Positions 41,941 through 51,470 are shown, counted from the first letter of the stretch. The stretch: 64,000 bases of DNA from Pseudomonas sp. 21 (GCF_000955805.1 NZ_JYOA01000017.1:1-64000), one strand, 5' to 3'. Numbers and translations: made by a program. Notes: generated from the letters alone by a model not told the origin.

Positions 41941-41972
41941 CTCAATTTCTCACTACAGATCCAATTGACGCA
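41941..41972 (-). promoter_or_regulatory. Conserved 32-bp regulatory site upstream of the permease
   Basis: CTCAATTTCTCA, 12 bases, then TTGACGCA, identical in both halves to the copy at 38074. It lies 139 bases upstream of the permease start. The surrounding 41803-42167 spacer (365 bases) holds this site and one palindromic repeat but no supported gene. Confidence 0.7.
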
Positions 41973-42070
41973 TTCTTGCGCAGCGCCTGCGTCAGCCAGC
42001 CTATTGCACCCCAGCGGACGCGGGAGTCCCCTGCGAAACCCTGCCATCAGCAACGCTGTGGGAATTGGCG

Positions 42071-42102
42071 GGCGAGAGGCAGCTATCGGCCAATAGCGGA
42101 CT
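42071..42102 (-). repeat. Intergenic repeat, copy E (minus strand)
   Basis: Read on the minus strand it begins AGTCCGCTATTGGCCGATAG and continues CTGCCTCTCGCC. This matches the 54569 copy in most positions. Confidence 0.55.
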
Positions 42103-42167
42103 GTCGGCATCGCTATCACTAGTTACTGAAGATCAGCACAAAGCAACTACCTGATACAGCATTGCAA

Positions 42168-43622
42168 TCACTTGGCCGCAAGCGCCTCGGGCGCTTTCCA
42201 GCCACCGCCCAACGCTTTGAATGCCGCGACGCCAGCGAGGGCCGACTCGGTTTGCGCCTGGGCTCGGGCATCTGTAGCACGCAGCAGATTTTCATCGGCC
42301 TGCAACACTTCGATCAGGCTGACGACACCCTGCTGGTAAGCCTCGAACGATGCCTGCCGCGCGCGGCTGAGCGAGTCCACGCCCTGCTCCAGCACACGGG
42401 CCTGCTGCTCACGCTTGACCAGTGCCGAGAAGGCATTTTCCACGTCCTCGGTAGCGCGCAGCGCGGCGAGGCGGTAGGCCGCCAGTTGCTCGGCTTCCTG
42501 CCCTTTGGCCAGGTCGATCTGGGCATCGATACGGCCGAAGTCGAACAGGCGCCAACGCAGCCCCAGCACACCACTCATCTGGCTGGCGCCGCTACTGAAC
42601 AGGTTGCCATCGGACACCGACGTGGCACTGCCGATCAGCCCACTCAGCGAAAACTTCGGGTAGTACTCGGCAATGGCCGCACCAATGCGGGCGTTCGAAG
42701 CAGCCAGGCGGCGCTCAGCGACGATCAGGTCGGGCCGGCGACGCAGCAGGTCGCCAGGCGTACCGCTCGCAGCGATCTGCGGTGTCACCGGAATGGCCTC
42801 ACTCCCGGCCAGCTCGGCGCGATGCGTGCCAGGTTGCGCACCGAGTAGCACGTCGAGAGCGTTCATCGCAGCATCCAAGCCGGCCTCCAGCACCGGCACC
42901 GAGGCGCTTACCTGAGCCAGTGCGCCGCGGGCCTGATGCACCTGCAATTCGGCAGCCAGCCCCTGGCCTTGCAGTAACTCGATGGTGGCCACCAGCTCCT
43001 GTTGCGTCTTCACCTGCTGACGCGCCACGGCTATACGGGTTTGCAGGCCGCGAATGCTGATGTAGGTGTCGGCGGTCTGCGCTGCGATGGCGAGTCGCGT
43101 AGCAGTGGCTCCCGCTTGCGAGGCTTGGTATTGCGCAAGTGCCGCCTCGCGATCACGACGCAGACCACCGAAGACATCCAGTTCCCAACTGGCGCCGAGG
43201 TTGGTTTCGTAGCTGTTGCCATAGCGGTCGAACCCTGGCGTGGAATCGAGTACCTGGCCCAACGGCGTCTCCACCGATTGGTAGGCGCGCGCTGCCTGGC
43301 CGTTGACGGAGCCGGACGGCAACAGTGCCGCATTGGCCGCACCCAGGCCGGCGTGGGCTTGGGCGATACGTGCGGTGGCTTGGGCCAGATCCAGGTTCTG
43401 CTGCAGGGCGAGCGTTACCAAGCGAGTCAGTTGTGGGTCGCCGAAGCCTGCCCACCAATCGACCAAGTAGGCCGTAGAGCTCACAGGCCGTTGCTCGACC
43501 GTGTTCTGTCCCAGGAAGCGCTCGGACAGGGATATCTCCGGACGCTGGTAATCGGGGCCAACCGCGCAGCCTGCCACCAGGCCGGTGCTGATCAGTACAA
43601 CGAGGAGTCGCTTCGACGGCAT
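42168..43622 (-). CDS. Outer-membrane efflux lipoprotein, NodT/OprM type
   Basis: The 484-aa protein has a lipoprotein signal (VVLISTGLVAGC, lipobox LVAGC) and two repeated outer-membrane-efflux domains with long helices (LGWRLFDFGRIDAQID). It forms the TolC-like exit duct for the RND pump encoded on the other strand. The start at 43622 follows GGAAGA. It is divergent from the TetR gene, and an operator lies 40 bases upstream. Confidence 0.93.
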   Translation of the reverse strand: MPSKRLLVVLISTGLVAGCAVGPDYQRPEISLSERFLGQNTVEQRPVSSTAYLVDWWAGFGDPQLTRLVTLALQQNLDLAQATARIAQAHAGLGAANAALLPSGSVNGQAARAYQSVETPLGQVLDSTPGFDRYGNSYETNLGASWELDVFGGLRRDREAALAQYQASQAGATATRLAIAAQTADTYISIRGLQTRIAVARQQVKTQQELVATIELLQGQGLAAELQVHQARGALAQVSASVPVLEAGLDAAMNALDVLLGAQPGTHRAELAGSEAIPVTPQIAASGTPGDLLRRRPDLIVAERRLAASNARIGAAIAEYYPKFSLSGLIGSATSVSDGNLFSSGASQMSGVLGLRWRLFDFGRIDAQIDLAKGQEAEQLAAYRLAALRATEDVENAFSALVKREQQARVLEQGVDSLSRARQASFEAYQQGVVSLIEVLQADENLLRATDARAQAQTESALAGVAAFKALGGGWKAPEALAAK

Positions 43623-43662
43623 GGGATGTTCTTCCAGGGCAAGGGAGGAGACTGCAGAAACT

Positions 43663-43686
43663 GTGACCATAATACATTTTGGTCAC
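43663..43686. promoter_or_regulatory. TetR operator 1 (GTGACC-N12-GGTCAC)
   Basis: Six-base arms with a 12-base AT-rich spacer, between the outer-membrane factor and the TetR gene. The same layout recurs at 44347. Confidence 0.65.
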
Positions 43687-43725
43687 TAATTGTCTATCAC
43701 CCTGCCGCTCTGTAGGCTATCCCCC

Positions 43726-44343
43726 ATGAACAAGACCCCCTCCCCCAAAGTTGCAGCACGTGGTCCGGTGGATCACGAGGTGCGTGATCAGATCGTGGCA
43801 GCGGCGACCGAGCACTTCCGCCTGTATGGCTACGAGAAGACCACGGTTTCCGACTTGGCCAAGGCCATCGGTTTTTCCAAGGCCTATATCTACAAGTTCT
43901 TCGAGTCCAAGCAGGCCATCGGCGAGATGATCTGCGCGAACTGCCTGCAGCAGATACAGACCGAGGTGAATGCTGCCATCGATGAGGTGGACAGCCCGCC
44001 GGAGAAGCTGCGGCGCATGCTCAAGGCATTGGTGGAAGCTTGCCTGCGGCTGTTCTTCCAGGATCGCAAACTCTACGAAATCGCCGCCTCCGCCGCCTCC
44101 GGGCGCTGGCCGGCAACCCTGCTCTACGAAGGCTTCATCGAGCAGACCCTTCGCGAGATCCTGCAGCAGGGCCGGCAGAGCGGCGACTTCGAGCGCAAGA
44201 CGCCACTGGACGAAACCACCCGCGCGATCCACCTGATCATGCGCCCCTATTTCAACCCGCTGCTGCTCCAGTACGGGCTCGAAACCACCGATGAAGCGCC
44301 GGCCCTGCTGTCCAGCCTGGTGTTGCGCAGTCTGTCACCCTGA
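43726..44343 (+). CDS. TetR-family repressor of the efflux system
   Basis: The 205-aa protein has an N-terminal TetR helix-turn-helix (TVSDLAKAIGFSKAYIYKFFESKQAIGEMI, about residues 38-67) and an all-helical C-terminal ligand domain. It is placed between the divergently read outer-membrane factor and the adaptor/pump operon, with a GTGACY-N12-GGTCAC site on each side, so it probably represses both. The ATG at 43726 lacks a strong ribosome-binding site. Confidence 0.92.
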   Translation: MNKTPSPKVAARGPVDHEVRDQIVAAATEHFRLYGYEKTTVSDLAKAIGFSKAYIYKFFESKQAIGEMICANCLQQIQTEVNAAIDEVDSPPEKLRRMLKALVEACLRLFFQDRKLYEIAASAASGRWPATLLYEGFIEQTLREILQQGRQSGDFERKTPLDETTRAIHLIMRPYFNPLLLQYGLETTDEAPALLSSLVLRSLSP

Positions 44344-44346
44344 TTA

Positions 44347-44370
44347 GTGACTATTGACTAAATTGGTCAC
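44347..44370. promoter_or_regulatory. TetR operator 2 (GTGACT-N12-GGTCAC)
   Basis: Same arms and spacing as the site at 43663, located just after the TetR stop and 45 bases before the adaptor gene. This suggests an internal promoter for the adaptor-pump genes. Confidence 0.65.
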
Positions 44371-44414
44371 GCGAATCAAAGTGAGGCTCCCTACGACTTC
44401 GCAACGGGTTCCTC

Positions 44415-45530
44415 ATGCGCCGGCGCAACCTCCTTCTGTCCACTCTGGTCGGCGTGATGCCGTTCGTGCTGGTCGCCTGCAGCGACCAGACGCCCCCCGA
44501 TCCCCGCACTGACGCGCCACTGGTCCGCGTCACCACCATCCAGTCGGCAACCGCTACATCGCGCGCCTTCACCGGCATCGTCGCGGCCAGGGTGCAGAGC
44601 GATCTGGGTTTCCGCGTGTCCGGCAAGGTGTTGCAACGCCTGGTCGATACCGGCCAGACCGTCAAGCGTGGCCAGGTTCTGCTGCGTCTCGATCCAGTCG
44701 ATCTGCAACTCGCTGCCCATGCGCAGCGCGAGGCGGTGGCCGCAGCGCGGGCACGGGCTCAGCAGGCCAGCGATGACGAGGCTCGTTACCGTGCGCTACG
44801 CGGGACTGGTGCCGTTTCCGCGTCCGCTTACGACCAGTACAAGGCAGCGGCGGATGCGGCTCGCGCGCAACTGAGTGCAGCCGAGGCCCAAGCCAAGGTT
44901 GCCGGTAACGCCACCCTCTACGCCGAACTGCTCGCCGATGCCGACGGCATCGTCATGGAAACCCTGGCCGAGCCAGGCCAGGTAGTCAGCGCCGGCCAGG
45001 CCGTGGTACGGCTTGCACATGCCGGTCCACGCGAAGCGCTGGTGCAACTGCCGGAAACCTTGCGCCCGGCAGTCGGCTCCAGTGCTGAGGCCAGGCTCTT
45101 CGGTAGGCAAGACATCAGCGTCGCCACCCGGCTGCGCCAGTTGTCGGATGTCGCCGACCGCCAGACCCGCACCTTCGAGGCGCGCTACGTGCTCGAAGGC
45201 GAGCTGGCCAACGCGCCGCTGGGCACCACCATCACCGTGCAAATCAGCGAGTCGCAAACCGTTTCACCAAGTGCAGTGCAGGTGCCCATCGCCGCGCTGT
45301 ACGACGCCGGCAACGGGCCTGGCATCTGGATGATTCGCGGAGAGCCGACGCAGGTTGCATGGACGCCCGTCAGCGTTCAGTCGCTGGACGATGAGAGCGC
45401 CCGCATCAGCGGCGCGATCAAGCTAGGCGACCAGATCGTCGCCCTGGGCGCGCACCTGCTGCGCGACGGCCAAGCCGTTCGCCTGGCCGAGCCGGCCACC
45501 GTGGCGGCAACCGAGGAAGGCCAGCCATGA
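44415..45530 (+). CDS. RND efflux periplasmic adaptor lipoprotein (MFP)
   Basis: The 371-aa protein has a lipoprotein signal (VGVMPFVLVACSD), a barrel-sandwich/lipoyl half (VQSDLGFRVSGKVLQRLVDTGQTVKRGQVLLRLDPVDLQ), an alpha-helical hairpin and the second lipoyl half (ADGIVMETLAEPGQVVSAGQAVVRLA). It bridges the inner-membrane pump and the outer-membrane duct. Its stop overlaps the pump start (ATGA at 45527). Confidence 0.94.
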   Translation: MRRRNLLLSTLVGVMPFVLVACSDQTPPDPRTDAPLVRVTTIQSATATSRAFTGIVAARVQSDLGFRVSGKVLQRLVDTGQTVKRGQVLLRLDPVDLQLAAHAQREAVAAARARAQQASDDEARYRALRGTGAVSASAYDQYKAAADAARAQLSAAEAQAKVAGNATLYAELLADADGIVMETLAEPGQVVSAGQAVVRLAHAGPREALVQLPETLRPAVGSSAEARLFGRQDISVATRLRQLSDVADRQTRTFEARYVLEGELANAPLGTTITVQISESQTVSPSAVQVPIAALYDAGNGPGIWMIRGEPTQVAWTPVSVQSLDDESARISGAIKLGDQIVALGAHLLRDGQAVRLAEPATVAATEEGQP

Positions 45531-48500
45531 GCGAAGGTCGTTTCAACCTCTCCGCACTCGCCGTGCGCGAGCGCTCCGTCACCCTGTTCCTGGTCTGCCT
45601 GATCTCCCTGGCGGGGCTGGTCGCCTTCTTCAAGCTCGGGCGGGCCGAAGACCCGGCCTTCACCATCAAGGTCATGACCATCGTCACCGCCTGGCCGGGC
45701 GCCACCGCCCAGGAAATGCAGGATCAGGTCGCCGAGAAGATCGAGAAGCGTCTGCAGGAGCTGCGCTGGTACGACCGCAGCGAAACCTATACCCGCCCGG
45801 GCCTGGCCTTCACCACCCTGTCGCTGCTCGACACCACACCGCCCTCGGAGGTGCCCGAGGAGTTCTACCAGGCGCGCAAGAAGATCAGTGACGAGGCCAA
45901 GACGCTGCCGGCCGGGGTGATCGGCCCGCTGGTCAACGATGAGTATTCGGACGTCACCTTCGCCCTGTTCGCACTCAAAGCCAGGGGCGAGCCGCAGCGC
46001 CACCTAGTGCGCGACGCCGAGACCCTGCGTCAGCGCCTGCTGCATGTACCCGGCGTGAAAAAGGTCAACATCATCGGCGAGCAAGCCGAGCGTATCTTCG
46101 TCGAGTTCTCCCACGAGCGCCTGGCCACCCTGGGTATCGGCCCTCAGGACGTGTTCGCCGCGCTCAACGGGCAGAACGCCCTGACCCCGGCCGGCTCCGT
46201 GGAAACCCGCGGCCCCGACGTGTTCCTGCGTCTGGACGGTGCCTTCGATGAGTTGCAGAAGATCCGCGACACTCCAATCATCGCCCAAGGCCGCACCCTG
46301 AAGCTTTCCGATGTCGCCACGGTCAAGCGCGGCTACGAAGACCCGGCCACTTTCCTGATTCGCAACGGCGGCGAACCGTCCCTGTTGCTCGGCATCATCA
46401 TGCGTGAAGGCTGGAACGGGCTCGACCTGGGCAAGGCCTTGAACGACGAGGTGCAGCAGATCAATGCCGAACTGCCGCTGGGCATGAGCCTGAGCAAGGT
46501 CACCGACCAGGCCGTCAACATCAGCGCGTCCGTCGACGAGTTCATGATCAAGTTCTTCGTCGCGCTGCTGGTGGTCATGCTGGTGTGCTTCGTCAGCATG
46601 GGCTGGCGCGTCGGCGTGGTGGTCGCGGTGGCGGTGCCGCTGACCCTGGCGATGGTCTTCGTGGTGATGGCCGCCAGCGGCAAGAACTTCGACCGCATCA
46701 CCCTGGGCTCGCTGATCCTCGCTCTCGGCCTGCTGGTGGACGATGCGATCATCGCCATCGAGATGATGGTGGTGAAGATGGAGGAAGGCTACGACCGCGT
46801 GCGAGCCTCCGCCTACGCCTGGAGCCACACAGCGGCGCCGATGCTCTCCGGCACCCTGGTCACTGCCGTCGGCTTCATGCCTAACGGCTTCGCCCGCTCC
46901 ACGGCCGGCGAATACACCAGCAACATGTTCTGGATCGTCGGCATCGCGCTGATCGCTTCCTGGTTAGTCGCGGTGATCTTCACGCCATACTTCGGCGTCA
47001 AGCTGCTGCCCGCGATCAAGAAGGTCGAGGGCGGTCACGACGCCATCTACGACACCCCACGCTACAACCGATTTCGGCGGATTCTGGGCAGGGTGATCGC
47101 CCACAAATGGCTGGTCGCAGGCTCCGTGGTCGGGCTGTTCGTGACGGCCGTACTCGGCATGGCGCTGGTCAAGAAACAGTTCTTTCCCATCTCCGACCGC
47201 CCCGAAGTGATGGTCGAAGTACAGATGCCTTATGGCACCTCGATCCTCCAGACCAGCGCTGCTGCGGAAAAAGTCGAAACCTGGCTGGCCCAACAGGCAG
47301 AGGCGAAGATCGTCACGGCCTACATCGGCCAGGGCGCACCGCGCTTCTTCATGGCCATGAGCCCGGAACTGCCGGATCCGTCGTTCGCCAAGATCGTCGT
47401 GCGTACCGACAACCCGGATGAGCGCGAGGCATTGAAGCATCGCCTGCGCAAGGCGATTGCCGAGGGGCTGGCCAGCGAGGCGCAGGTGCGTGTCAGTCAA
47501 TTGGTGTTCGGACCCTACTCGCCGTATCCGGTGGCCTACCGGGTCACCGGCCCGGATCCACAGCGTCTGCGCGAAATAGCCGCCGAGGTACAGCAGGTGA
47601 TGGATGCCAGCCCGCTGATGCGCACGGTCAATACCGACTGGGGCACCCGTGTCCCCACGCTGCACTTCAATCTGCAGCAGGATCGCCTGCAGGCGGTGGG
47701 GTTGACCTCCAGTACCGTCGCGCAGCAGCTGCAGTTTTTGCTTAGCGGCGTGCCCGTCACCGCCGTGCGCGAAGACATCCGCACGGTGCAGGTCATGGCC
47801 CGCGCTGCCGGCGATATCCGCTTCGACCCGGCGCGGGTGATGGACTTCACCCTGGCCGGTGCCAATGGCCAGCGCATTCCGCTGTCGCAGGTGGGTGAAG
47901 TGGAAGTGCGCATGGAAGAGCCGATCATGCGCTGGCGGGATCGTGTGCCGACTATCACCGTGCGTGGCGATATCGCCGAAGGCCTCCAACCGCCAGACGT
48001 GTCGGCCGCCATCAGCCAGCAGTTGCAACCTATCATCGACAGGCTGCCGAGCGGCTATCGCATCGAGCAAGCGGGCTCCATCGAAGAGTCGGGCAAAGCC
48101 AGCAAGGCCATGCTGCCGCTGTTCCCGATCATGCTGGCCGTCACGCTGGTCATCATCATCCTGCAGGTGCGCTCGATCGCCGCGATGATCATGGTCTTTC
48201 TCACCAGCCCGCTGGGGCTGATCGGTGTGGTGCCGACGCTGATCCTATTCCAGCAGCCGTTCGGCATCAACGCGCTGGTCGGGCTGATCGCGCTGTCCGG
48301 CATCCTCATGCGCAACACGCTGATCCTGATCGGGCAGATCCGCCAGAACGAGGCGGCGGGGCTCGATCCGTTCCGCGCCGTGGTCGAAGCCACCGTGCAA
48401 CGTGCTCGGCCGGTGATCCTCACCGCGCTGGCGGCGATCCTGGCGTTCATCCCACTGACCCATTCGGTGTTCTGGGGCACGCTCGCCTACACCCTGATCG

Positions 48501-48616
48501 GCGGCACCTTCGCCGGCACCGTGCTGACCCTGGTGTTCCTGCCGGCCATGTACGCCATCTGGTTCGGCATCCGCCCTATCCCCCACGAACCACTCGCGCA
48601 GGCAAAACCTGCATGA
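45527..48616 (+). CDS. RND efflux pump, inner-membrane subunit
   Basis: At 1029 aa it has the size and repeats of RND proton antiporters: two groups of membrane spans with large periplasmic loops. The proton-relay motif reads LGLLVDDAIIAIE (TM4, paired Asp), with a matching GLIALSGILMRNTLILIGQIRQNE in the second half. The divergent TM4 region and the ILMRNTLI motif place it closer to the TriC/VexF-like branch than to MexB. Substrates are not predictable from sequence. Confidence 0.94.
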   Translation: MSEGRFNLSALAVRERSVTLFLVCLISLAGLVAFFKLGRAEDPAFTIKVMTIVTAWPGATAQEMQDQVAEKIEKRLQELRWYDRSETYTRPGLAFTTLSLLDTTPPSEVPEEFYQARKKISDEAKTLPAGVIGPLVNDEYSDVTFALFALKARGEPQRHLVRDAETLRQRLLHVPGVKKVNIIGEQAERIFVEFSHERLATLGIGPQDVFAALNGQNALTPAGSVETRGPDVFLRLDGAFDELQKIRDTPIIAQGRTLKLSDVATVKRGYEDPATFLIRNGGEPSLLLGIIMREGWNGLDLGKALNDEVQQINAELPLGMSLSKVTDQAVNISASVDEFMIKFFVALLVVMLVCFVSMGWRVGVVVAVAVPLTLAMVFVVMAASGKNFDRITLGSLILALGLLVDDAIIAIEMMVVKMEEGYDRVRASAYAWSHTAAPMLSGTLVTAVGFMPNGFARSTAGEYTSNMFWIVGIALIASWLVAVIFTPYFGVKLLPAIKKVEGGHDAIYDTPRYNRFRRILGRVIAHKWLVAGSVVGLFVTAVLGMALVKKQFFPISDRPEVMVEVQMPYGTSILQTSAAAEKVETWLAQQAEAKIVTAYIGQGAPRFFMAMSPELPDPSFAKIVVRTDNPDEREALKHRLRKAIAEGLASEAQVRVSQLVFGPYSPYPVAYRVTGPDPQRLREIAAEVQQVMDASPLMRTVNTDWGTRVPTLHFNLQQDRLQAVGLTSSTVAQQLQFLLSGVPVTAVREDIRTVQVMARAAGDIRFDPARVMDFTLAGANGQRIPLSQVGEVEVRMEEPIMRWRDRVPTITVRGDIAEGLQPPDVSAAISQQLQPIIDRLPSGYRIEQAGSIEESGKASKAMLPLFPIMLAVTLVIIILQVRSIAAMIMVFLTSPLGLIGVVPTLILFQQPFGINALVGLIALSGILMRNTLILIGQIRQNEAAGLDPFRAVVEATVQRARPVILTALAAILAFIPLTHSVFWGTLAYTLIGGTFAGTVLTLVFLPAMYAIWFGIRPIPHEPLAQAKPA

Positions 48617-48647
48617 ACCGCCCCTTACTTGAGCGAGAGTAACTGCC

Positions 48648-49454
48648 ATGTCCAATTCCCCAGTGGTCGTCATAACCGGCGTGTCATCAGGCATCGGTCG
48701 CACGGCGGCCGAACAGTTCGCCCGACGCGGCTGTCGCGTGTTCGGCAGCGTGCGCAACCCGGCCACCGCGCAGGCCATCCCCGGCGTCGAGCTGATTCAG
48801 CTGGATATCCGTGACGAAGACTCGATTCGCCACAGTATCGATCATGTGATCGCGGAGGCCGGGCGCATCGACGTACTGGTCAACAATGCCGGTACCACGT
48901 TGCTCGGAGCGACGGAGGAAACCGCCATCGACGAGGCCCAGGCGCTGTTCGACACCAATGTCTTCGGCACCCTGCGCGTCACCCAGGCGGTACTGCCACA
49001 GATGCGCAAGCAAGGCAGCGGGCGCATCGTCAACGTCAGTTCTGTGCTCGGCTTCCTACCGGCGCCCTACATGGGCCTGTACTCGGCCTCCAAACATGCC
49101 GTGGAAGGTTTGTCCGAGACCCTGGATCACGAGGTGCGGCGCTTCGGTATCCGCATCGCGCTGGTCGAACCTTCGTTCACCAAGACCAGCCTCGACCTCA
49201 ACGCGCCACAGACCGCCCTGCACATCGCCGCCTACGACAGCGAGCGGGCAACCGTCTCCCAGGCCATCCAGATGAACGTGCAGAAGGCACCTTTGCCCGA
49301 TGCGGTCGCCGCGACCATCGTCGAGGCTGCCCTGGGCGCGTGGAAAATGCGCCATACCCCCAAAGGCGAGGCCACCCTGCTCAGACGCCTGCGTCGCTTC
49401 ATGCCGGCGGGCCCAGTCGATTCGGGCCTGCGCAAGACCTTCGGCCTCGGCTGA
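48648..49454 (+). CDS. Short-chain dehydrogenase/reductase
   Basis: This 268-aa classical SDR has the cofactor motif TGVSSGIG (residues 10-17), LDIRD, NNAG (about 79) and the catalytic Ser with YSASK (about 145). The Arg near SVRNPAT suggests NADPH preference. It follows the pump by 31 bases and is probably in the same operon; a role in modifying or reducing the pump substrate is inference. Confidence 0.9.
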   Translation: MSNSPVVVITGVSSGIGRTAAEQFARRGCRVFGSVRNPATAQAIPGVELIQLDIRDEDSIRHSIDHVIAEAGRIDVLVNNAGTTLLGATEETAIDEAQALFDTNVFGTLRVTQAVLPQMRKQGSGRIVNVSSVLGFLPAPYMGLYSASKHAVEGLSETLDHEVRRFGIRIALVEPSFTKTSLDLNAPQTALHIAAYDSERATVSQAIQMNVQKAPLPDAVAATIVEAALGAWKMRHTPKGEATLLRRLRRFMPAGPVDSGLRKTFGLG

Positions 49455-49482
49455 TTAATGTCTTCACGTACGAGACCACACC

Positions 49483-50766
49483 ATGCACAGAGAACACAGC
49501 ACACGCATCGTCGTTACCGGCCTGGGCATCGTCAGCCCTCTGGGCTGTGGCAGCAAGACGGTATGGACACGCCTGCTGGCCGGCCACTCGGGCATCCGTA
49601 CGTTACCGGTCGAGCTGAGCGAAGGCACCGGCAGCGCGGTTGGCGGGCAGGTGCCCGGCATTGCCGACGATCCAAAGGCCGGTTTCGATCCCGAGCGCTA
49701 CATCCCCGCCAAGGAGCGCAAGAAGATGGATCGCTTCATCGAGTTCGCCCTGGTCGCTGCCGAGGAAGCCCTGACACAGGCCGGCTGGCGGCCGACGAAC
49801 GAAGCGCAACGCCAGCGCACCGCGACAATTATTGCGTCAGGAGTCGGCGGCTTCGGCGCCATTGCAGAGGCCGTACGGATCACCGATCAACGCGGCCCAC
49901 GGCGCCTTTCCCCTTTTACCGCACCATCGTTCCTGGCCAACATGGCGGCCGGCCAGGTCTCCATCCGGCATGGTTTCAAAGGGCCGCTCGGAGCACCGGT
50001 GACCGCTTGCGCCGCCGGCGCGCAGGCCATCGGCGACGCAGCCCGACTGATTCGTAGCGGTGAGGCCGATATCGCCTTGTGCGGCGGTACCGAAGCTGCC
50101 ATCGATCGCGTCACGCTCGGCAGCTTCGCCGCGGCGCGGGCGCTGTCCAGCGGCTACAGTGATCGTCCTCACGAAGCATCACGCCCGTTCGATCGCGACC
50201 GCGACGGTTTCGTCATGGCCGAAGGCGCAGGGCTACTGGTGATCGAGTCGCTGGAACATGCCCTGGCAAGAGGCGCACAACCGCTGGCCGAGCTGATCGG
50301 CTACGGCACCAGTGCCGATGCCTATCACCTTACCGCCGGCCCTGAAGATGGCGACGGTGCCCGCCGCGCCATGCAACAGGCGTTACGCCAGACCGGTATC
50401 GGCCCCAGTGAAGTGCAACATATCAATGCCCACGCCACCTCAACGCCAGTGGGCGACCGTGGAGAGTTGGCTGCCATCCGCGCGGTGTTCGGCAGTGGAT
50501 CGGGCGTGGCGATCACCTCGACCAAATCCAGCACGGGACATCTGCTTGGCGCTGCCGGTGGCGTCGAGGCCATCTTCACCGTGCTGGCCCTGCGTGATCA
50601 GGTCGTACCGCCGACGCTCAACCTCACCGCTCCCGATGAGACCGCTGAAGGCCTCGATCTGGTCGCTCTGACTGCCCGGCAAATGCCCCTACATTATGCC
50701 CTGTCGAATGGCTTCGGCTTTGGCGGCGTCAATGCCAGCCTGTTGTTCCGGCGCTGGAAGGTCTGA
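49483..50766 (+). CDS. Beta-ketoacyl-ACP synthase II-like protein (FabF family)
   Basis: The 427-aa protein has the KAS catalytic triad: Cys in VTACAAGAQ (about residue 175), His in NAHATSTPVGD (about 316) and His in STKSSTGHLLGAAG (about 350). It condenses acyl thioesters with malonyl-ACP. No acyl carrier protein or other fatty-acid genes are near, so it is a stand-alone KAS in an efflux operon. It may supply a specialised lipid or an inhibitor-tolerant alternative to housekeeping FabF/FabB. Confidence 0.92.
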   Translation: MHREHSTRIVVTGLGIVSPLGCGSKTVWTRLLAGHSGIRTLPVELSEGTGSAVGGQVPGIADDPKAGFDPERYIPAKERKKMDRFIEFALVAAEEALTQAGWRPTNEAQRQRTATIIASGVGGFGAIAEAVRITDQRGPRRLSPFTAPSFLANMAAGQVSIRHGFKGPLGAPVTACAAGAQAIGDAARLIRSGEADIALCGGTEAAIDRVTLGSFAAARALSSGYSDRPHEASRPFDRDRDGFVMAEGAGLLVIESLEHALARGAQPLAELIGYGTSADAYHLTAGPEDGDGARRAMQQALRQTGIGPSEVQHINAHATSTPVGDRGELAAIRAVFGSGSGVAITSTKSSTGHLLGAAGGVEAIFTVLALRDQVVPPTLNLTAPDETAEGLDLVALTARQMPLHYALSNGFGFGGVNASLLFRRWKV

Positions 50767-50768
50767 AT

Positions 50769-51341
50769 ATGGACCAGCCAACCGCCAAGGACTTGCGCCG
50801 TGACAAGCGTCGACAAGCCATGCTGCAGGCCGCGAGCGAGGTGTTCATGGTGCTCGGCTTCGACCATGCGAACATGCAGGCCATAGCCGATTCGGCTGGT
50901 GTGACCAAGGCAACGCTCTACGCCCATTTTAGCGACAAGGCACAGCTCTACCGCGCAGTGATCGAATATTGGCTGGAGCAACTTCCAGAGCCGAGACTGC
51001 CAATCCAGGCCCGAGGCGGACTGCGCGTCTGCCTGGAGAGAGCCGCACATGAGCTGCTGCTACAGAACCAACACACTGCCTCTCACGCCCTTACTCAAAT
51101 GGTGTTGCGTTCGAACCGGATTGCACATAAACGCTGGCGGCAGCGCTTTCTGCCGTATCAGCGCTACCTGGCAAAGGCCCTGTCCCGCTGGGCTCGCTGC
51201 CCAGAGCCCGAGCAAGCAGCTATACAGTTCCTTCTGCTGGCGGTTGGCAGCCTAGACTGCAGCAGCCCCCTGGTAGTTAGCAAAGAGCGGCTAGATGCGG
51301 CTGTCGAAATGTTCGCTCAAGCCTACACAAAGGCCATTTAG
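50769..51341 (+). CDS. TetR-family regulator (second)
   Basis: The 190-aa protein has the helix-turn-helix NMQAIADSAGVTKATLYAHFSDKAQLYRAVI (about residues 37-66) and an AefR-like C-terminal domain. It starts 2 bases after the ketosynthase stop, so it ends the efflux operon and may control it together with the first TetR. Confidence 0.9.
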   Translation: MDQPTAKDLRRDKRRQAMLQAASEVFMVLGFDHANMQAIADSAGVTKATLYAHFSDKAQLYRAVIEYWLEQLPEPRLPIQARGGLRVCLERAAHELLLQNQHTASHALTQMVLRSNRIAHKRWRQRFLPYQRYLAKALSRWARCPEPEQAAIQFLLLAVGSLDCSSPLVVSKERLDAAVEMFAQAYTKAI

Positions 51342-51440
51342 ACGTGCCTAAAGCACGGTCGCTATTAGTGCTCAGAGCGAAGACGAACTTCATTTTGTCG
51401 CTCTACTTGCGATATCAGCTCAGATTCTGACATTGGTTGG

Positions 51441-51470
51441 AGCGTCCGCTTATGGCGAGAGGCGAACGCC
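51441..51470. repeat. Intergenic repeat, copy F, at a gene truncation point
   Basis: AGCGTCCGCTTATGGCGAGAGG followed by CGAACGCC, sharing the TCCGCT end and GGCGAGAGGC with other copies. It supplies the last codons and stop of the truncated response regulator. Confidence 0.5.
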
